Source of the DNA: Trichomonas vaginalis G3
Taxonomy: Eukaryota > Parabasalia > Trichomonadida > Trichomonadidae
Direction: 5' to 3'
NCBI RefSeq assembly: GCF_026262505.1
Contig: NC_067204.1
Location: 25,885,300-25,949,299, forward strand
Length of the DNA stretch: 64,000 nucleotides
Under the pieces are notes generated by a model. The model was not told where the DNA came from. It made no database searches and saw nothing but the letters and a program-made list of their open reading frames with translations. Position numbers and translations under genes: made by a program. Positions 49,789 to 60,761 of this stretch are shown in pieces. Each line of letters opens with the position of its first letter. The stretch's first letter is position 1.

Positions 49789-50010
49789 TGTTGTCTAAAT
49801 GTCATGTGGTCATCATTTTTAAGAGAAGTTAATTAACCAGGTGACACATGGTGACGTAGTGACACCATCAGTTATTCAAAAATAATTCATAAATGCCTTC
49901 CTCCTTTCGTACCTGTTGTCTAAATGTCATGTTGTCATCATTTTTAAGAGAAGTTAATTAACCAGGTGACACATGGTGACGTAGTGACACCATCAGTTAT
50001 TCAAAAATAA
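49789..50010. repeat. two direct copies of the GTGAC block (right side)
   Basis: Copies at 49,789-49,884 and 49,914-50,010 are nearly identical and both inverted relative to 47,285-47,376. Core: GGTGACACATGGTGACGTAG followed by TGACACC, i.e. three GTGAC motifs at 11-bp spacing. A 29-bp unrelated segment separates them. Confidence 0.85.
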
Positions 50011-50095
50011 ATTTTCTTATCATTCAAATTAACTAAAGATGAACTTAATAAAATGATGATAAAATAACTGATAACAAAATTTTATTTTTATATAA

Positions 50096-50281
50096 ATGGA
50101 TACCCCACAAGCTCAAAATTTACCACGAATCATAACAAGGGAGGAAATGATAAAAATGATGCAAGAACGAATTAAAAACAACAAACCACGAAAACCGAGA
50201 AGATGCGGTTATGCAGTAATGATGGAAAGAAGAACCCAGAAGGGTTCGGCGTCTCGAAGAGACGTTGTCGAAGAGGAATAA
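50096..50281 (+). CDS. small basic protein, 61 aa
   Basis: The whole frame MDTPQAQNLPRIITREEMIK continues with a very basic stretch (NNKPRKPRRCGYAVMMERRT). It may be a nucleic-acid-binding protein by composition only. A 6-bp-stem hairpin (CGTCTCGAAGAGACG) lies near its end. It converges on a leftward remnant. Confidence 0.4.
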   Translation: MDTPQAQNLPRIITREEMIKMMQERIKNNKPRKPRRCGYAVMMERRTQKGSASRRDVVEEE

Positions 50282-50605
50282 AATTAAATTTGGATGAGTT
50301 TAAAAATTCATCTTTATTAAATTCATCTCTTCCAATCAATTTATTTATTCTATTAAATTCTTTTATTTTTGCTTCACTCAGTTTAAGGATTGAACGGTAA
50401 GTTTCTAATTTTTCGATTATTTCTTTCCTCTCTTTATCGTTTTCAATTACTTTAGTTTTATGGGCATCAGCCCCGCCGCATTGCGGCTTCTTTTTGTAAT
50501 AGCATATTTTTGATTTAATTCTGTTTAGTTTCTTTTATATTCATTGTCTGGACTCTGAATCTTAATTGAATCAGGACTCTTGGCTGCTTTGTTGTCACTC
50601 ATTTC
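50282..50605 (-). pseudogene. small protein remnant with GC-rich hairpin
   Basis: A leftward frame starts MSDNKAAKSPDSIKIQSPDN near 50,600. A coiled-coil-like piece (KLSEAKIKEFNRINKLIGRD) follows. It is broken, about one break. A GC-rich insert at 50,461-50,490 contains GCCGCATTGCGGC, a hairpin in otherwise A/T sequence. Confidence 0.35.
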
Positions 50606-50621
50606 TTACGAAATAAAAAAA

Positions 50622-52154
50622 TTAAATATTATTTAAATATAATGGAGTAATAAAATAAATCGGAATTTCTATTAATTTATTGTCAACTTCAACTAATGCA
50701 TTGCCGTTAATATATCTAACAAATTCAGCTATTGTGTCAAATCTTCGTCTTCTTTTTGTCATTGATTTATCAGTTTTTCCATAATCGAGATGAATCAAAA
50801 CTTTATCCTCTTGTTTAAAATTCATGAGCCCCGAATTAATTTGTTCACGTTTAACATCATTTAACCTTTCCATTTGCTTTCTAATATATTCCCATTCTTT
50901 TGAAATATCATTTTTCATTTCCACTGGTTTCATGTTTATAGTTCTATGCCATGTATTATTGTAATAATATACTAACTGCTGTATGATGGAGTCATGATTT
51001 CCATCCCAGTATATCGACCGTTAACCCCTAACGCATCTCTAAGAGTTCTCATTACCGCATCAACTATTTTATTATGAAACGTATATGGAGAGGATGAAAA
51101 GAAAAAATTAATTTGTGGGAAATAATGAGCCATAGCTGCCTGAAATCCTTTATCACCATCACCCCTGATATTATCTACTCTTTCATGATCTAGTAAGTAT
51201 TGTATAGCTCTTCTTGTTTCCTGTTCTTTTCCCTTTCACTGGAATGCAATATAAATATCTAGTGTTAATGTTAATGGCAAATAAATAAGTAACGTTTCCT
51301 TTTGAATATTCCGGATGATCGATTTCGTATGAATATGGATATGGAGCAAATGAAGGGCGACTAAATTTTTCCTTTAACGGTTGAATTTTCGGGTCAATTG
51401 GTTTATTTAATATCTTGAAATCCTTTTTAAAATCTTTTTGCTTCTTTAATGTTTGAAATGGATATAATAAAGTGAATGATGAAGGATTAACTGAAGGAGG
51501 AGGAGGTATTGTCGTTGGAGGTTTTGGTGTTGCAAGTGGTTTAATTTTATCTGCTTTGATTTTGGATGATGAAGTTTTGGATTTCATTCCCCCCTTCATT
51601 AATTCTGGATGTATTCTATTCATTTGTTTTAAATATGCTGTATATAAAGGTTTGATATACTTTCCCGCTTCGAGGTTATGTTGAAGGATGAATTCCAAAA
51701 GTTGATCTTCATTTAAAAGTCGGGCTGAATATGATTTAACTAATGAATCATAAATTAAAGCTTGTGCTTCATTTATGGTCTGAAGGACCCGGGCGTTTTG
51801 CACCTTTTGTTTTTGTTCCTTTTGTTTTTGCGGCTCATGATTATATAATTTATATAATTCATCAATATCTTCTTCTGTTAATACTTTATTTTCGAAATCT
51901 TTCAACTGTTTAAGTTGTGATTTAGTTTTTCCCTTTGTATATTCATTATTTTTAATTTTGTCTTTAATTTTAGAAATTATTTTATCATGATATTTCAAAA
52001 TTTCATTTTTATAATATGGATAATAATAATCCATATTATCACCCGTTATAATGTTATTATGTTTTTGGAGATATGATTTTAATTCATAATAATTAAGAAA
52101 ATTTTGATTAAGTACTAAATCATAAATTAAATTTTTTAAATCTGTGTTATCCAT
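50622..52154 (-). pseudogene. retroviral-type integrase (element 2)
   Basis: It starts MDNTDLKNLIYDLVLNQNFL. A long basic/helical N-terminus and a Pro-rich linker (TPKPPTTIPPPPSVNP) precede the rve core (YSYEIDHPEYSKGNVTYLFA, GDGDKGFQAAMAHYF, NKIVDAVMRTLRDALG). A basic SH3-like end follows (DKVLIHLDYGKTDKSMTKRR). By family it integrates the element. It is broken, about two or three breaks. Confidence 0.8.
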
Positions 52155-52177
52155 TTATATAAAAATAAAATAAATGT

Positions 52178-52272
52178 TTAAGGGTGCCCACCTCTTTGAA
52201 TCATAGTATCAAAACCATTATTTACATATTGAATCGCATCATTAACGGTTCCTTTTGTCTCTTCTGTGGCAT
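52178..52272 (-). pseudogene. tiny remnant ORF ending in IQRGGHP
   Basis: The reverse strand shows a coding-like peptide (TKGTVNDAIQYVNNGFDTMI) ending RGGHP. The end resembles the LGGH end of the 120-aa protein of copy 1B. It is broken, about one break. Confidence is low. Confidence 0.25.
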
Positions 52273-52300
52273 TTTATTAAAAATAAAATTTTAAATTGTA

Positions 52301-55300
52301 TTAAATAAATGGCATACAACATCCATTTTCACAACATACAGCCTTAGTGTGTGCTCCTGTTAATGCAGTCTTACCGATTGTTAAGCGAGTCATTGACCCG
52401 TTTTTAAGTTGTAAATTAATATTCTGACCATCAAATATCACTTTATCATTTATTATATCCAAATAATTTTTAGGTGTTAATTGTTTATTTTGTCGTAAAC
52501 TAACACCTTTCATTTTTTGTGCAATCTTTTTAAAATCACTTCCATCAATTGAACCGTTGAATGATGTATAACACTTGGGACATAAAGCAACCATGTTATC
52601 ACCTTGTTTCTCAATTGCTAAACCCAATAACTTCTTCTCATGTGCTTTTTCTTCAGCTTTATTCTTTAATTTAGGTTTAAATTTCTCATCAAAACAGAAG
52701 AAATCAAAAGGTGCGAATTTGAAAATGTTTTTATCATAAAATTGTTTATCGGTTATAATCGCTTGAAATGCTTGAGTGTTAGGAAGATTTGGATCGCCAG
52801 CAATAGCCCAATAAGATGAATCAGTATCACCTTCAATGAAATGAAAACGATTAACATTCATGCATTTATACATAAAATCATAAATGAAAACCAAATACCA
52901 GTATTTAGCGTTATCTAAAGTGAAGAATGCCTCTTGTAAACATGTTTCACATCTATAAAATCTATCTTTGAGCATCACTTGATACGTATCCTCTCCTATT
53001 TCTCTTATGTTTTTAAACTTATTTGACATACATGCAACGCGTGCCTTCTGTGCATTCATTATTTTAGTCTTTGCGTAATTTTGTGTATTCATTGCATCGT
53101 AACCATATGATCCATTAAGTGAAATCTTGCAAAATAAACTTTTTCCTTTATTTCCTTCTAATTCAGCCTTTTGTCTTTCGTTCATAAATTTGTTCGCAAA
53201 TTCATTAAAACAAGTGTTTTTAGTAAATGTTAAAATTGATTGAATATCATCGATGATAAAATGAAATCTGTCTATTAGATACCAAAGATAATAAGATGAA
53301 AATGGTTGATATTGGTTGTGTGTTGATGCTAACTGAGTTAATTTTCTCTGTTTCTGGTCAACCGGTAGATTGTTTGATTTCATGTAATTATACATAAAAC
53401 TACCAATTGTTTTTTCATCTGTGATAATATCTAAGTTTCTTATTATCGGTAAAAAGTTTATGTAATCATTAATGTATTTTTCATCAATGTGACCCTTTAC
53501 TTCAGCCACGAATAAAGTATTTTTCTTTCTAATAATTCCCAATGCTTTTGCTTTCTTTGTTGCTGTATCACAAATGATAACACCATTCAATCTTCCCGGC
53601 ATATACATTTTATGGTCAGTATATTGAATGAAATCATGAGGATTAGATGAAAATGATGAAGGATATAATGAATTAAAATCAACACCAACGAAATGAGTCA
53701 TAATGTTGGTAGTGTCCTCATTTGATACAGTTTTAGTTTCTGGATTATATGAAAGTTTATTAATGTGCGTGATTCCTTTAAGATTAACACGATGTTGAAC
53801 ATTTGATAGACCACCAGTAATTCCATTACGGAGAATGTGATAAGCTTAAACTGAATCTAAAGTCATTGGTAAATTATTTTTTAATGCATAATTTCTTAAA
53901 TTGATTCTTAAACGTTGAACATCTTCATCTTTATTTGATTTTACGACATTGCAATAACAACACATTAACTGACAATTTCTTTGGTATGTGGTTTTTCATT
54001 ATCGATTCTATCCAATGTTGGTTTATTTGCATATGTAAACGCTTTACCACACATTTTGCATTTAGATGAAAGGATTAAATCGTGATAGTATTGAAAATCA
54101 TCCATTGAAACATTATTTTTAGTATCTCTTTCTGCTTTTTCATCTTGTTTCTTATATGATTCAATTTTATATTTCCAATACTTTTTCATTAATTCAAAAC
54201 TTGATTCTATCTCTTCCTCAGGATATTTTTCATTAGGATTAAAGTCTTTATATGCTAAAGCGTAACGAATCATTGAAGCATTCGATGATAAAGAAAGATT
54301 ATGAAGCATATAAATTTTATAAACAAATGTTTCTTCAATAATTTTATCGATTGGGTCAATCATAATTTCAACATCTTTATTACAATAATGAATAAAATAT
54401 TCTAATCTATTCTTAAAATTTTTAGCATCATTGAGATATATTTGATAATCACTATCTGATATAGTTTCTTGAGTTAATGCTGAATAAAATGAATCTTTCG
54501 TGAATGGTTCCTCTTTATATAATTCTTCTTCGGAATTCTCCCATGTGATAAATTGATAAGGGAAAAAGGATTTAACACGTGATTTATTGTTTCCGAAATC
54601 TTGAGTGAATTGGTCTAATGTCCCACCCGCTATATAATTTCTGATGTCAATAAATCTCAATTCATATGGAACGTTTGTTTTCTTTACAATGATTTGCTTA
54701 AATTGTGAAGATGAACCCAGCATTGATTTTATTTTCCATTTTGCAGTGTTTAAATCATGAAGAATTAAATTTAAATCAAACTTTCCCGAATTAAAATCTA
54801 TGATATTCACTTTATTGAATTCCTCATCTAGAAGTTCTTTAAATGCTTCCTTCTGTTTTTCATTTAATGTATGGGACAAAGTCCCCGCCGTTTGTGGCTT
54901 CAATAATTCATTGTATTGACTCATATTTGATTCAACAACTAATGAACAGGTTGAAAATAAAAATTCAATCCAATCAGAAATAAAAGAATCACTCGAAGTT
55001 AAGCAAAAATTCCTTGTATATGTTTTATCATTTAATTTAACCGTTGATGATACCATGAATGGTTTTAAGTAAGCGTTCAAAGTTGCACACACAGAAAGTT
55101 GTAATTCTTCTTTAGTCTCTAATGTTTCAAAGTCAAAAGTAATATAATATCTTGTCGGTTTATAATATTCCTGCAAATTGTGAGCTAATAACCACTGATA
55201 TATCTTCTGTTTCGTAATATGTGGTGCATATGGTTGCTGTGTCTTTTGCAACTGAACGTCTTGAATTAATCTTCCATTATTTTCTTTACATTTCTCACAA

Positions 55301-55767
55301 TGCTTTAAAAATCTTCTTTGGTTTTTCCTTTCTGGATCATCACGGATAGAATAAACTTCTTCTTTACAATATGGACAAACTTTATAGCCGGTGAGTGCTT
55401 CAACGTCTGTTATTCTGTCAGCGTGAAGTTTTCCACATGGACTCTGTGTTAATAAAATATTTACTGTTTCAAATTCTGGATCTATCATTGTTGATTCCAC
55501 TAATGGAAAGTCTACCTTATTTATGTCCACGTCTTCTGGTTGAGGATCACAATAATAGAAATCAATATTAACATTTAACATTCTCGCTAATCTCTCACTT
55601 TCTGATGAAATGTCAAACCCTTCATATGCATCTATTGCTTCATTTAAATAGCTTCTACGAGTTTTAGGATTAACGCCATCAGGAATGTTATAGAAGCGTT
55701 TAAATAACCTTCTACCTTCTGCTCTAATTTGATTATCATTCATTTTAGCTGTTCCGTTTTTGTTCAT
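52301..55767 (-). pseudogene. protein-primed DNA polymerase B with exonuclease domain (element 2)
   Basis: It starts MNKNGTAKMNDNQIRAEGRR. A zinc-knuckle-like part (CPYCKEEV...CEKC) is followed by exonuclease motifs I (YYITFDFETLE), II (FNSGKFDLNLILHDL) and III (YFIHYCNKDVEIM). Then comes CKMCGKAFTYANKPTLDRID with a following His, recalling an HNH/endonuclease VII-type knuckle. Polymerase motifs are A (VGVDFNSLYPSSF), B (KISLNGSYGYDAM) and C (FIEGDTDSSYW). By family it replicates the element from a protein primer. It is broken, about two breaks. Confidence 0.85.
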
Positions 55768-55813
55768 TTATGTAAGAATAAAAAATTAAAAAATAAAAAT
55801 AAAGTTTATTTTT

Positions 55814-56920
55814 TTAAAGTCCGTAAAATGAATTAAGAACACATAAATTTTTATCATCTGCGACGTGACGAATACATTTTAATTTACTCAAGAATGCGTA
55901 CCCTGATACATTAAATCTAATTCCTGTCTTATTTAATTTCACAACTTTGAAAAGGAATGTATGAATAGTTATAAAATTATGAGAAGATGTTTTATGGGTT
56001 GCTTCCATTTTTTCTGAAATAAATGAATAAATATAATGTTTATAAGTTTTCATATCTTTTATATTCTTAATAACGAATGGTATAGACCTTTCCACTTCAG
56101 CTTCCTTCGGTGCTGTTCTTTCATATGAAACATTATTAGTATCTTCAACAATGAAACCGCAATCACATAAAATTTTATATGTTCCAATGGTTTCTTTTGA
56201 TATTTTATCTAATAAATCAAAAACTTTATCAACACCTGTGCATTTATTTAAATAATAATTTGTGTAAATATCATGATCTTCTTTCTTAATCGTATTAGTT
56301 GCATATGTCACGTTTTTAAGAGCTTTTTTGAATTTCTCAGAATCGAGAGGGGGTGAAAGTAGGATACAGGGGTATTCTTCATTATCAATAAATTGTAACT
56401 TATGTTTACGAATAAATTTAGTACCTTCTTCTGAAAGTGTTTCGTCTATTTCACCATCTAATAAATTTTGTGTTGATTCTGAGACATAATTGTTATATCT
56501 TTCTTCATGAGATTTCTGTACTTCTGATTCTGAAGCTGGGATATTCATTAAACCCTCTACTTCATTTTCATTATATTTTTCAACTTCTCTTAATTCCTTA
56601 ATTTTTTCATCTATTTCATCTCTTATTTTTTCCAGTCTTTCAATTTCATCGTATTCATCATCTTTAATTCGTTCTTCATAATATTCGGGGAAAACATCAG
56701 GTTCTTTAGGTTTTTCTTCTTCAGATGTGGGATATAAGAAATTTATAACATCATCTTTATTCATTTTTCCATCATAATCTAAATCATTTAATAACTCCGC
56801 GAATTTTTTACAATTTCTTAAATAATATTTATCAACTTCATAACCCACCTTCTCTAATATATCCTTTATTTCCTCGTTTGTGAATCCTAATTTTTTAACG
56901 TTGTTAGTTTTGACGCTCAT
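55814..56920 (-). CDS. unknown acidic protein, 368 aa, next to polymerase B
   Basis: The start ATG at 56,920 lies in the right TIR (MSVKTNNVKKLGFTNEEIKD). It has a helical first part, a long Glu/Lys/Asp coil (about residues 70-130) and a globular C-terminal half with CILLSPPLD, CDCGFIVED and HVADDKNLCVLNSFYGL. The DDKNLC...FY pattern recalls the N-terminal region of some protist polymerase B proteins, so it may be functionally linked to the polymerase gene 46 bp downstream. It reads open. No firm family. Confidence 0.55.
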   Translation of the reverse strand: MSVKTNNVKKLGFTNEEIKDILEKVGYEVDKYYLRNCKKFAELLNDLDYDGKMNKDDVINFLYPTSEEEKPKEPDVFPEYYEERIKDDEYDEIERLEKIRDEIDEKIKELREVEKYNENEVEGLMNIPASESEVQKSHEERYNNYVSESTQNLLDGEIDETLSEEGTKFIRKHKLQFIDNEEYPCILLSPPLDSEKFKKALKNVTYATNTIKKEDHDIYTNYYLNKCTGVDKVFDLLDKISKETIGTYKILCDCGFIVEDTNNVSYERTAPKEAEVERSIPFVIKNIKDMKTYKHYIYSFISEKMEATHKTSSHNFITIHTFLFKVVKLNKTGIRFNVSGYAFLSKLKCIRHVADDKNLCVLNSFYGL

Positions 56921-57369
56921 TTCATACAAAATAAAAAAATAAAATAATAAACATAACTAAGTTTTAATTTTTCGTAAGAAGTTTATGAGGTCTTTGATTA
57001 TGACACCATTGATTCCATTCAGGATTTAAACAATGTTTAATTAATCGCGGAATATCTGACATCGTCTATATATAGCTTCTTTTAATGATTTATAAATAAA
57101 TATATTTTAAAATTAATGTTAATTTTTTAATGATTTATTTTTTAAAAAATTTTTTATTTTTTATTTCATTATGTATGGGCTGAGTGTAAATGTCTTACAA
57201 TTTTGAAAATTTTTTAAATCTTGATTTATTCAAAAACGTAAGAATAAAAACCGTAAGAATCATACATTTTTTACTTCATATGTTAAAAAAAATGATACAA
57301 AATCACTCGATATTGTATGAATTCTTACGTTTACAAAAAAAGTCACTAAATCCTTCATATACTACTACT
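56914..57369. repeat. right TIR of element 2
   Basis: This is the inverse of 38,890-39,344. It ends ...TATACTACTACT directly before the ACCCTC duplication. Confidence 0.95.
56964..57062 (-). CDS. TIR-borne microORF, 32 aa (right copy)
   Basis: Identical to 39,196-39,294, on the opposite strand, because both lie within the TIR. See the left copy. Confidence 0.35.
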   Translation of the reverse strand: MSDIPRLIKHCLNPEWNQWCHNQRPHKLLTKN

Positions 57370-57375
57370 ACCCTC
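57370..57375. repeat. target-site duplication of element 2, right copy
   Basis: ACCCTC, an exact repeat of 38,884-38,889. Confidence 0.9.
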
Positions 57376-57401
57376 CCTGTTTTTGATGTTTTGTCACTTT
57401 T

Positions 57402-58094
57402 TCAGTAATTCTTATTGTTTCTAATGAATGAAACTGTGATTTCTGTTGTAACAAGCCATTCAATAAAAACATAAATGAAATTTGTTCTCTCAAAAGAAGA
57501 CATTGTGTGCCCATAATAATTGTACCTAACTTTTGATATCATTCTCGTGATCTCTTTTACAAATGTGTCAGTAAATTCACTAAAAGAGCTACCTCCGAAC
57601 CAAGCATTTTTAGTAATATTTAGGTTTGTTGAAATATTATAGAAATACTTCTCTTTCTTGTCTACTTTGATAGACATTAATTCTGTATAGGTTGAATAGT
57701 TGTCAAATTCGCTTTCATCATCGAAAATCCTACTATAATTTGAATAATTTGCAAGAAAAGTTGTTAAATCATTTCTTGGATAATAAATTGAGCGGAATTC
57801 ATAAAAGTCTTCAATCGAAGAAAAATCCTTAATATCTTCTCTAACAGACCAGGAATCAAATTCTTTATAATGTCCTTTTTCGTCTTTTGTGTTCATTGCA
57901 TCAGACTTTGTTGGTATTGTTAGACATAATAATATCATTAATATGCCAAAACATGTTGATATATAAAATCCAAGTCTGTGAAAACGGATATCGAACAATA
58001 TTTTCAAGTAAGCCTTATAAATACGGAGCTGGGCATTGCTGGTATACCATCCAGGCTTTGCAATAAGCTCATCTTGAAGAGATGATTCTCTCAT
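57402..58094 (-). CDS. membrane protein fragment, possibly polycystin-like (PKD2-type) channel N-terminus
   Basis: The 230-residue frame starts MRESSLQDELIAKPGWYTSN. One membrane span (about residues 40-60, GFYISTCFGILMILLCLTIP) follows a basic-aromatic stretch. Then comes an extracellular-type domain with several N-x-S/T sites. The segments DIKDFSSIEDFYEFRSIYYP and SSFERTNFIYVFIEWLVTTE align by pattern with the polycystin domain (SS-EDF and W-DR-TR-x-F-x-F). A full channel would continue with five more spans, so this is at most the N-terminal third. It stops 27 bp before the element 2 duplication, and no continuation lies left of element 2. Alternative: an unrelated ABCA-like N-terminus. It is divergent from the ABC gene. 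Confidence 0.4.
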   Translation of the reverse strand: MRESSLQDELIAKPGWYTSNAQLRIYKAYLKILFDIRFHRLGFYISTCFGILMILLCLTIPTKSDAMNTKDEKGHYKEFDSWSVREDIKDFSSIEDFYEFRSIYYPRNDLTTFLANYSNYSRIFDDESEFDNYSTYTELMSIKVDKKEKYFYNISTNLNITKNAWFGGSSFSEFTDTFVKEITRMISKVRYNYYGHTMSSFERTNFIYVFIEWLVTTEITVSFIRNNKNY

Positions 58095-58320
58095 TTAATG
58101 GTTAAGTATTCAATTATTAAACATCACCGTTGACATAACACAAATTTTCAGAAATTTTGAATTGGAAGTTTACGGTGAAGTATTTCTGAAAAACGATACT
58201 GAATACTGTTTCAATTTAATCATCTAATCATTGTTGTTAATTTAATCCGAAATTTTTTACTTCATTTCAATAAATATAGCTTTCAATTTTTTACATCATT
58301 TCAATTAAAACCATTATATC
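58095..58320. promoter_or_regulatory. bidirectional promoter gap between the polycystin-like and ABC genes
   Basis: A 226-bp gap separates two divergent starts. TCATTTC occurs twice (about 58,262 and 58,294) upstream of the ABC start, matching the trichomonad initiator pattern TCA-Y-W. A TTTTTTAC motif is repeated. No other signal is seen. Confidence 0.4.
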
Positions 58321-60761
58321 ATGAACGTGAAATTGTTTAAGAATCAACTCACGGGAGTCATGTACAGGAGGCTGCTTGTATATTGGAACTCTAAGTTTTC
58401 TTTTTTGATCAATTTTATTTTTTCTTTATTAGTTGCTGGCCTTGTTGGAATTATTGCAATATTGATTCATGGGATAGTAAAACCTCGTCGCGTGCAAGGA
58501 TTGGAATTTACCAATTTTGATCCAAATAATTTAACATTTGGAAGGATATCTATTAAAAATTGCACAAAATGCGACGATATTCAGAACAGATTATCAGAAA
58601 AGTTTTCTTATTTCATCAAAAAGAGACTTAACGCTGATTTAAATTATATTGATTTTGATAATTTTGAAGATTTTAATGATTATCAATTCGAGAGGGTTAT
58701 AGATCCAACAAAGTTATCTAATATACCATTAGCATTCCAAGTATATGAAAATTCATCAATAATTAAAGAAAATGATGTTCCAGAAGGAGAATTAAATCTT
58801 AGATTTCTTTACAACTTAACAATATTAAACAGCTTTGAAACTTTAATAGGAGCATTATTGAAATTTTGTTTGATGAACTGGAGAAAAAGGATGTTGATGT
58901 TCATTAACTGTTCATGATGAAAGACAGTTTGTTATAGATACTAATATTGAATCAACATATGAATTGATCTTTGCCTTATTCATGCATTTGCCTTAGTAAT
59001 AATTGCAGCCAATTTTGTGCATAAAAAATTCAAGATATTAAACACCTGTTCGAATATATATCATATGTGGACTTCTAGATTTACTTATTGACAGGAATCG
59101 TTATTATTGATTTAATAATCATGACAATCTTTTCAATTTGCGTTTTTGTTATTTATTATTCGATAGGAATATTATTTTTCAAGATGTTTGTAGCCAAAAC
59201 ACTGTTCTTTAATTGGTTCTGCTCGATTTTACCACTCTTCTATTCATATTTTTGGTCATTTCTTATCAAAGGAAATGCAGGTGCAATTGTTTTCACTATT
59301 TCAAACTTGTCAATTCTTATGACAATCTTAATTACTTCATTCTCAATTGAAGAAAAGAAATACCCAGCAGTTTATTCAATATTAACATTGATTTGTCCTT
59401 TCGGAAATTGGTTTGGAGCTTTTTGGATGATTTCAAAAACATTTTCATTATATTATCCAGATTTACCAAAGAATATTGATTTCTTCAAACAAGGAAAATA
59501 TGTTTTAAATATAATGTATGCATCTGTATTTGTTTACCCATTGATCATTTGGCTTGTTGAATTTTTGGTGAAGGTAATCAGTCATAAGATATCAAAAATG
59601 TCATTTGAATCACATATCGATGATTTTCATGCGATAAAAGAAAATCTCCAAATCACTGAAGAATCCATTCAAATTGAAAACAATGTAAGAGATCAACCAA
59701 ATGATTATGCAATAAGAATATTCAATATTTCTAAAATATTCAAAGATACAAAAGGTCAGCCAATTTGCGCTGTTAATCAAGTGTCATTAGGTATTAAGGA
59801 CAAATCAATTTTCGGTTTCTTGGAATCAAATGGTGCTGGAAAGACAACATTGATGAAAATGATACTTAAAGAAATTCCTATTTCAAGTGGTACAATTGAA
59901 ATCAACGGTCAAAATGTTGAAACATCTAAAATTACAAATGTTGCAGTTTGTCCTCAATTTGATGATCATTTGACAGAACAATTAACTGGACGTCAGAATA
60001 TGAAATTCTTCTGCTATTTGTTTAATAAGAGTGGAATGGAAGCTAATGAATTGATAAAAAGAATAGTTGAAGTTATGGATTATTCTCAGCATGTCGACAA
60101 AAGGATTAAAGATATGTCAGGAGGAAATAGAAGAAAATGTGCTGCATCAATTCCATTCTTATCAGATTATAAAACTATTTTATTAGATGAACCAACATCT
60201 TCTTTGGATCCAATTGCAAGACATCATATGCATGAGTTGATCAACCAGTACAAAGGAGAAAGAACTTTCATGTTATGCACACATTTGTTGGATGAAGCGG
60301 AAAGCTTGTGTGATAACATTTCAATCATGATTGTAACCATGGTTAGTGGCTGTATATTTACAGTTGGAACACCACAATACTTGTCAAACAAGTTTGGAAC
60401 TGAATGGAAGATTGATTTGCTGTTAAATTCTGGAGATAAAAACGAAAGTGAAAAAGTTAAGAACTTCATTGCAATAAATATTCCTTCTGCTGTTATTTCA
60501 ATTGAAAGGAAAGGTTCAATGATATATTCAGTCCCGAGTCAGAGCGTTTCTATTACAGATCTTTTTGAAATCCTTCGGAGAGGAAAAGACAGCGAAATTG
60601 GCATCAAATTTTTCACTTGCTCATGTTCAACATTGGAAAAAGTTTTCATGGAAATAGTTATGAGATCAGAATTAAAGGCACAAGAAGAAAAAGAATTGAA
60701 CCAACAAGGCGACAACATCTCGAGCAGTGACTCTAATAAGCAAATGGAAGCCATGATTTAA
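58321..60761 (+). pseudogene. ABCA-type half transporter, frame-damaged
   Basis: A host gene. The first 198 codons (MNVKLFKNQLTGVMYRRLLV) hold one membrane span and a lumenal/extracellular domain, then the frame closes at 58,917. From 59,088 a second open stretch without its own early ATG continues with about five spans and one nucleotide-binding domain: FGFLESNGAGKTTLMKM (Walker A), MSGGNRRK (signature), TILLDEPTSSLDP (Walker B) and LCTHLLDEAE (H-loop). Between them, ABCA-like peptide (FVIDTNIESTYELIFA; VIIAANFVHKKFKIL) survives in other frames, so at least two frameshifts lie within 58,880-59,087. Walker A begins LESNGAG rather than the usual G-x-NGAG. Such proteins export lipids or drugs. 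It may be a pseudogene or carry assembly errors. Confidence 0.8.

Larger units (their letters stand above)
38890..57369. mobile_element. Maverick/Polinton element 2 (complete, with TIRs and TSD)
   Basis: This 18,480-bp element begins AGTAGTAGTATATGAAG and ends with its complement, giving the AG...CT ends typical of Polintons. The TIRs are about 455 bp and differ at only a few positions; the TSD is perfect, so insertion is recent. Genes rightward from the left are: 157-aa protein, amphipathic protein, capsid, packaging ATPase, unknown proteins, fibre, primase-helicase. Leftward from the right are: 368-aa protein, polymerase B, integrase. Sequence similarity to family 1 is only at the distant protein level. 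It is broken, about 15-20 breaks; the capsid gene and a few small genes read whole. Confidence 0.95.
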
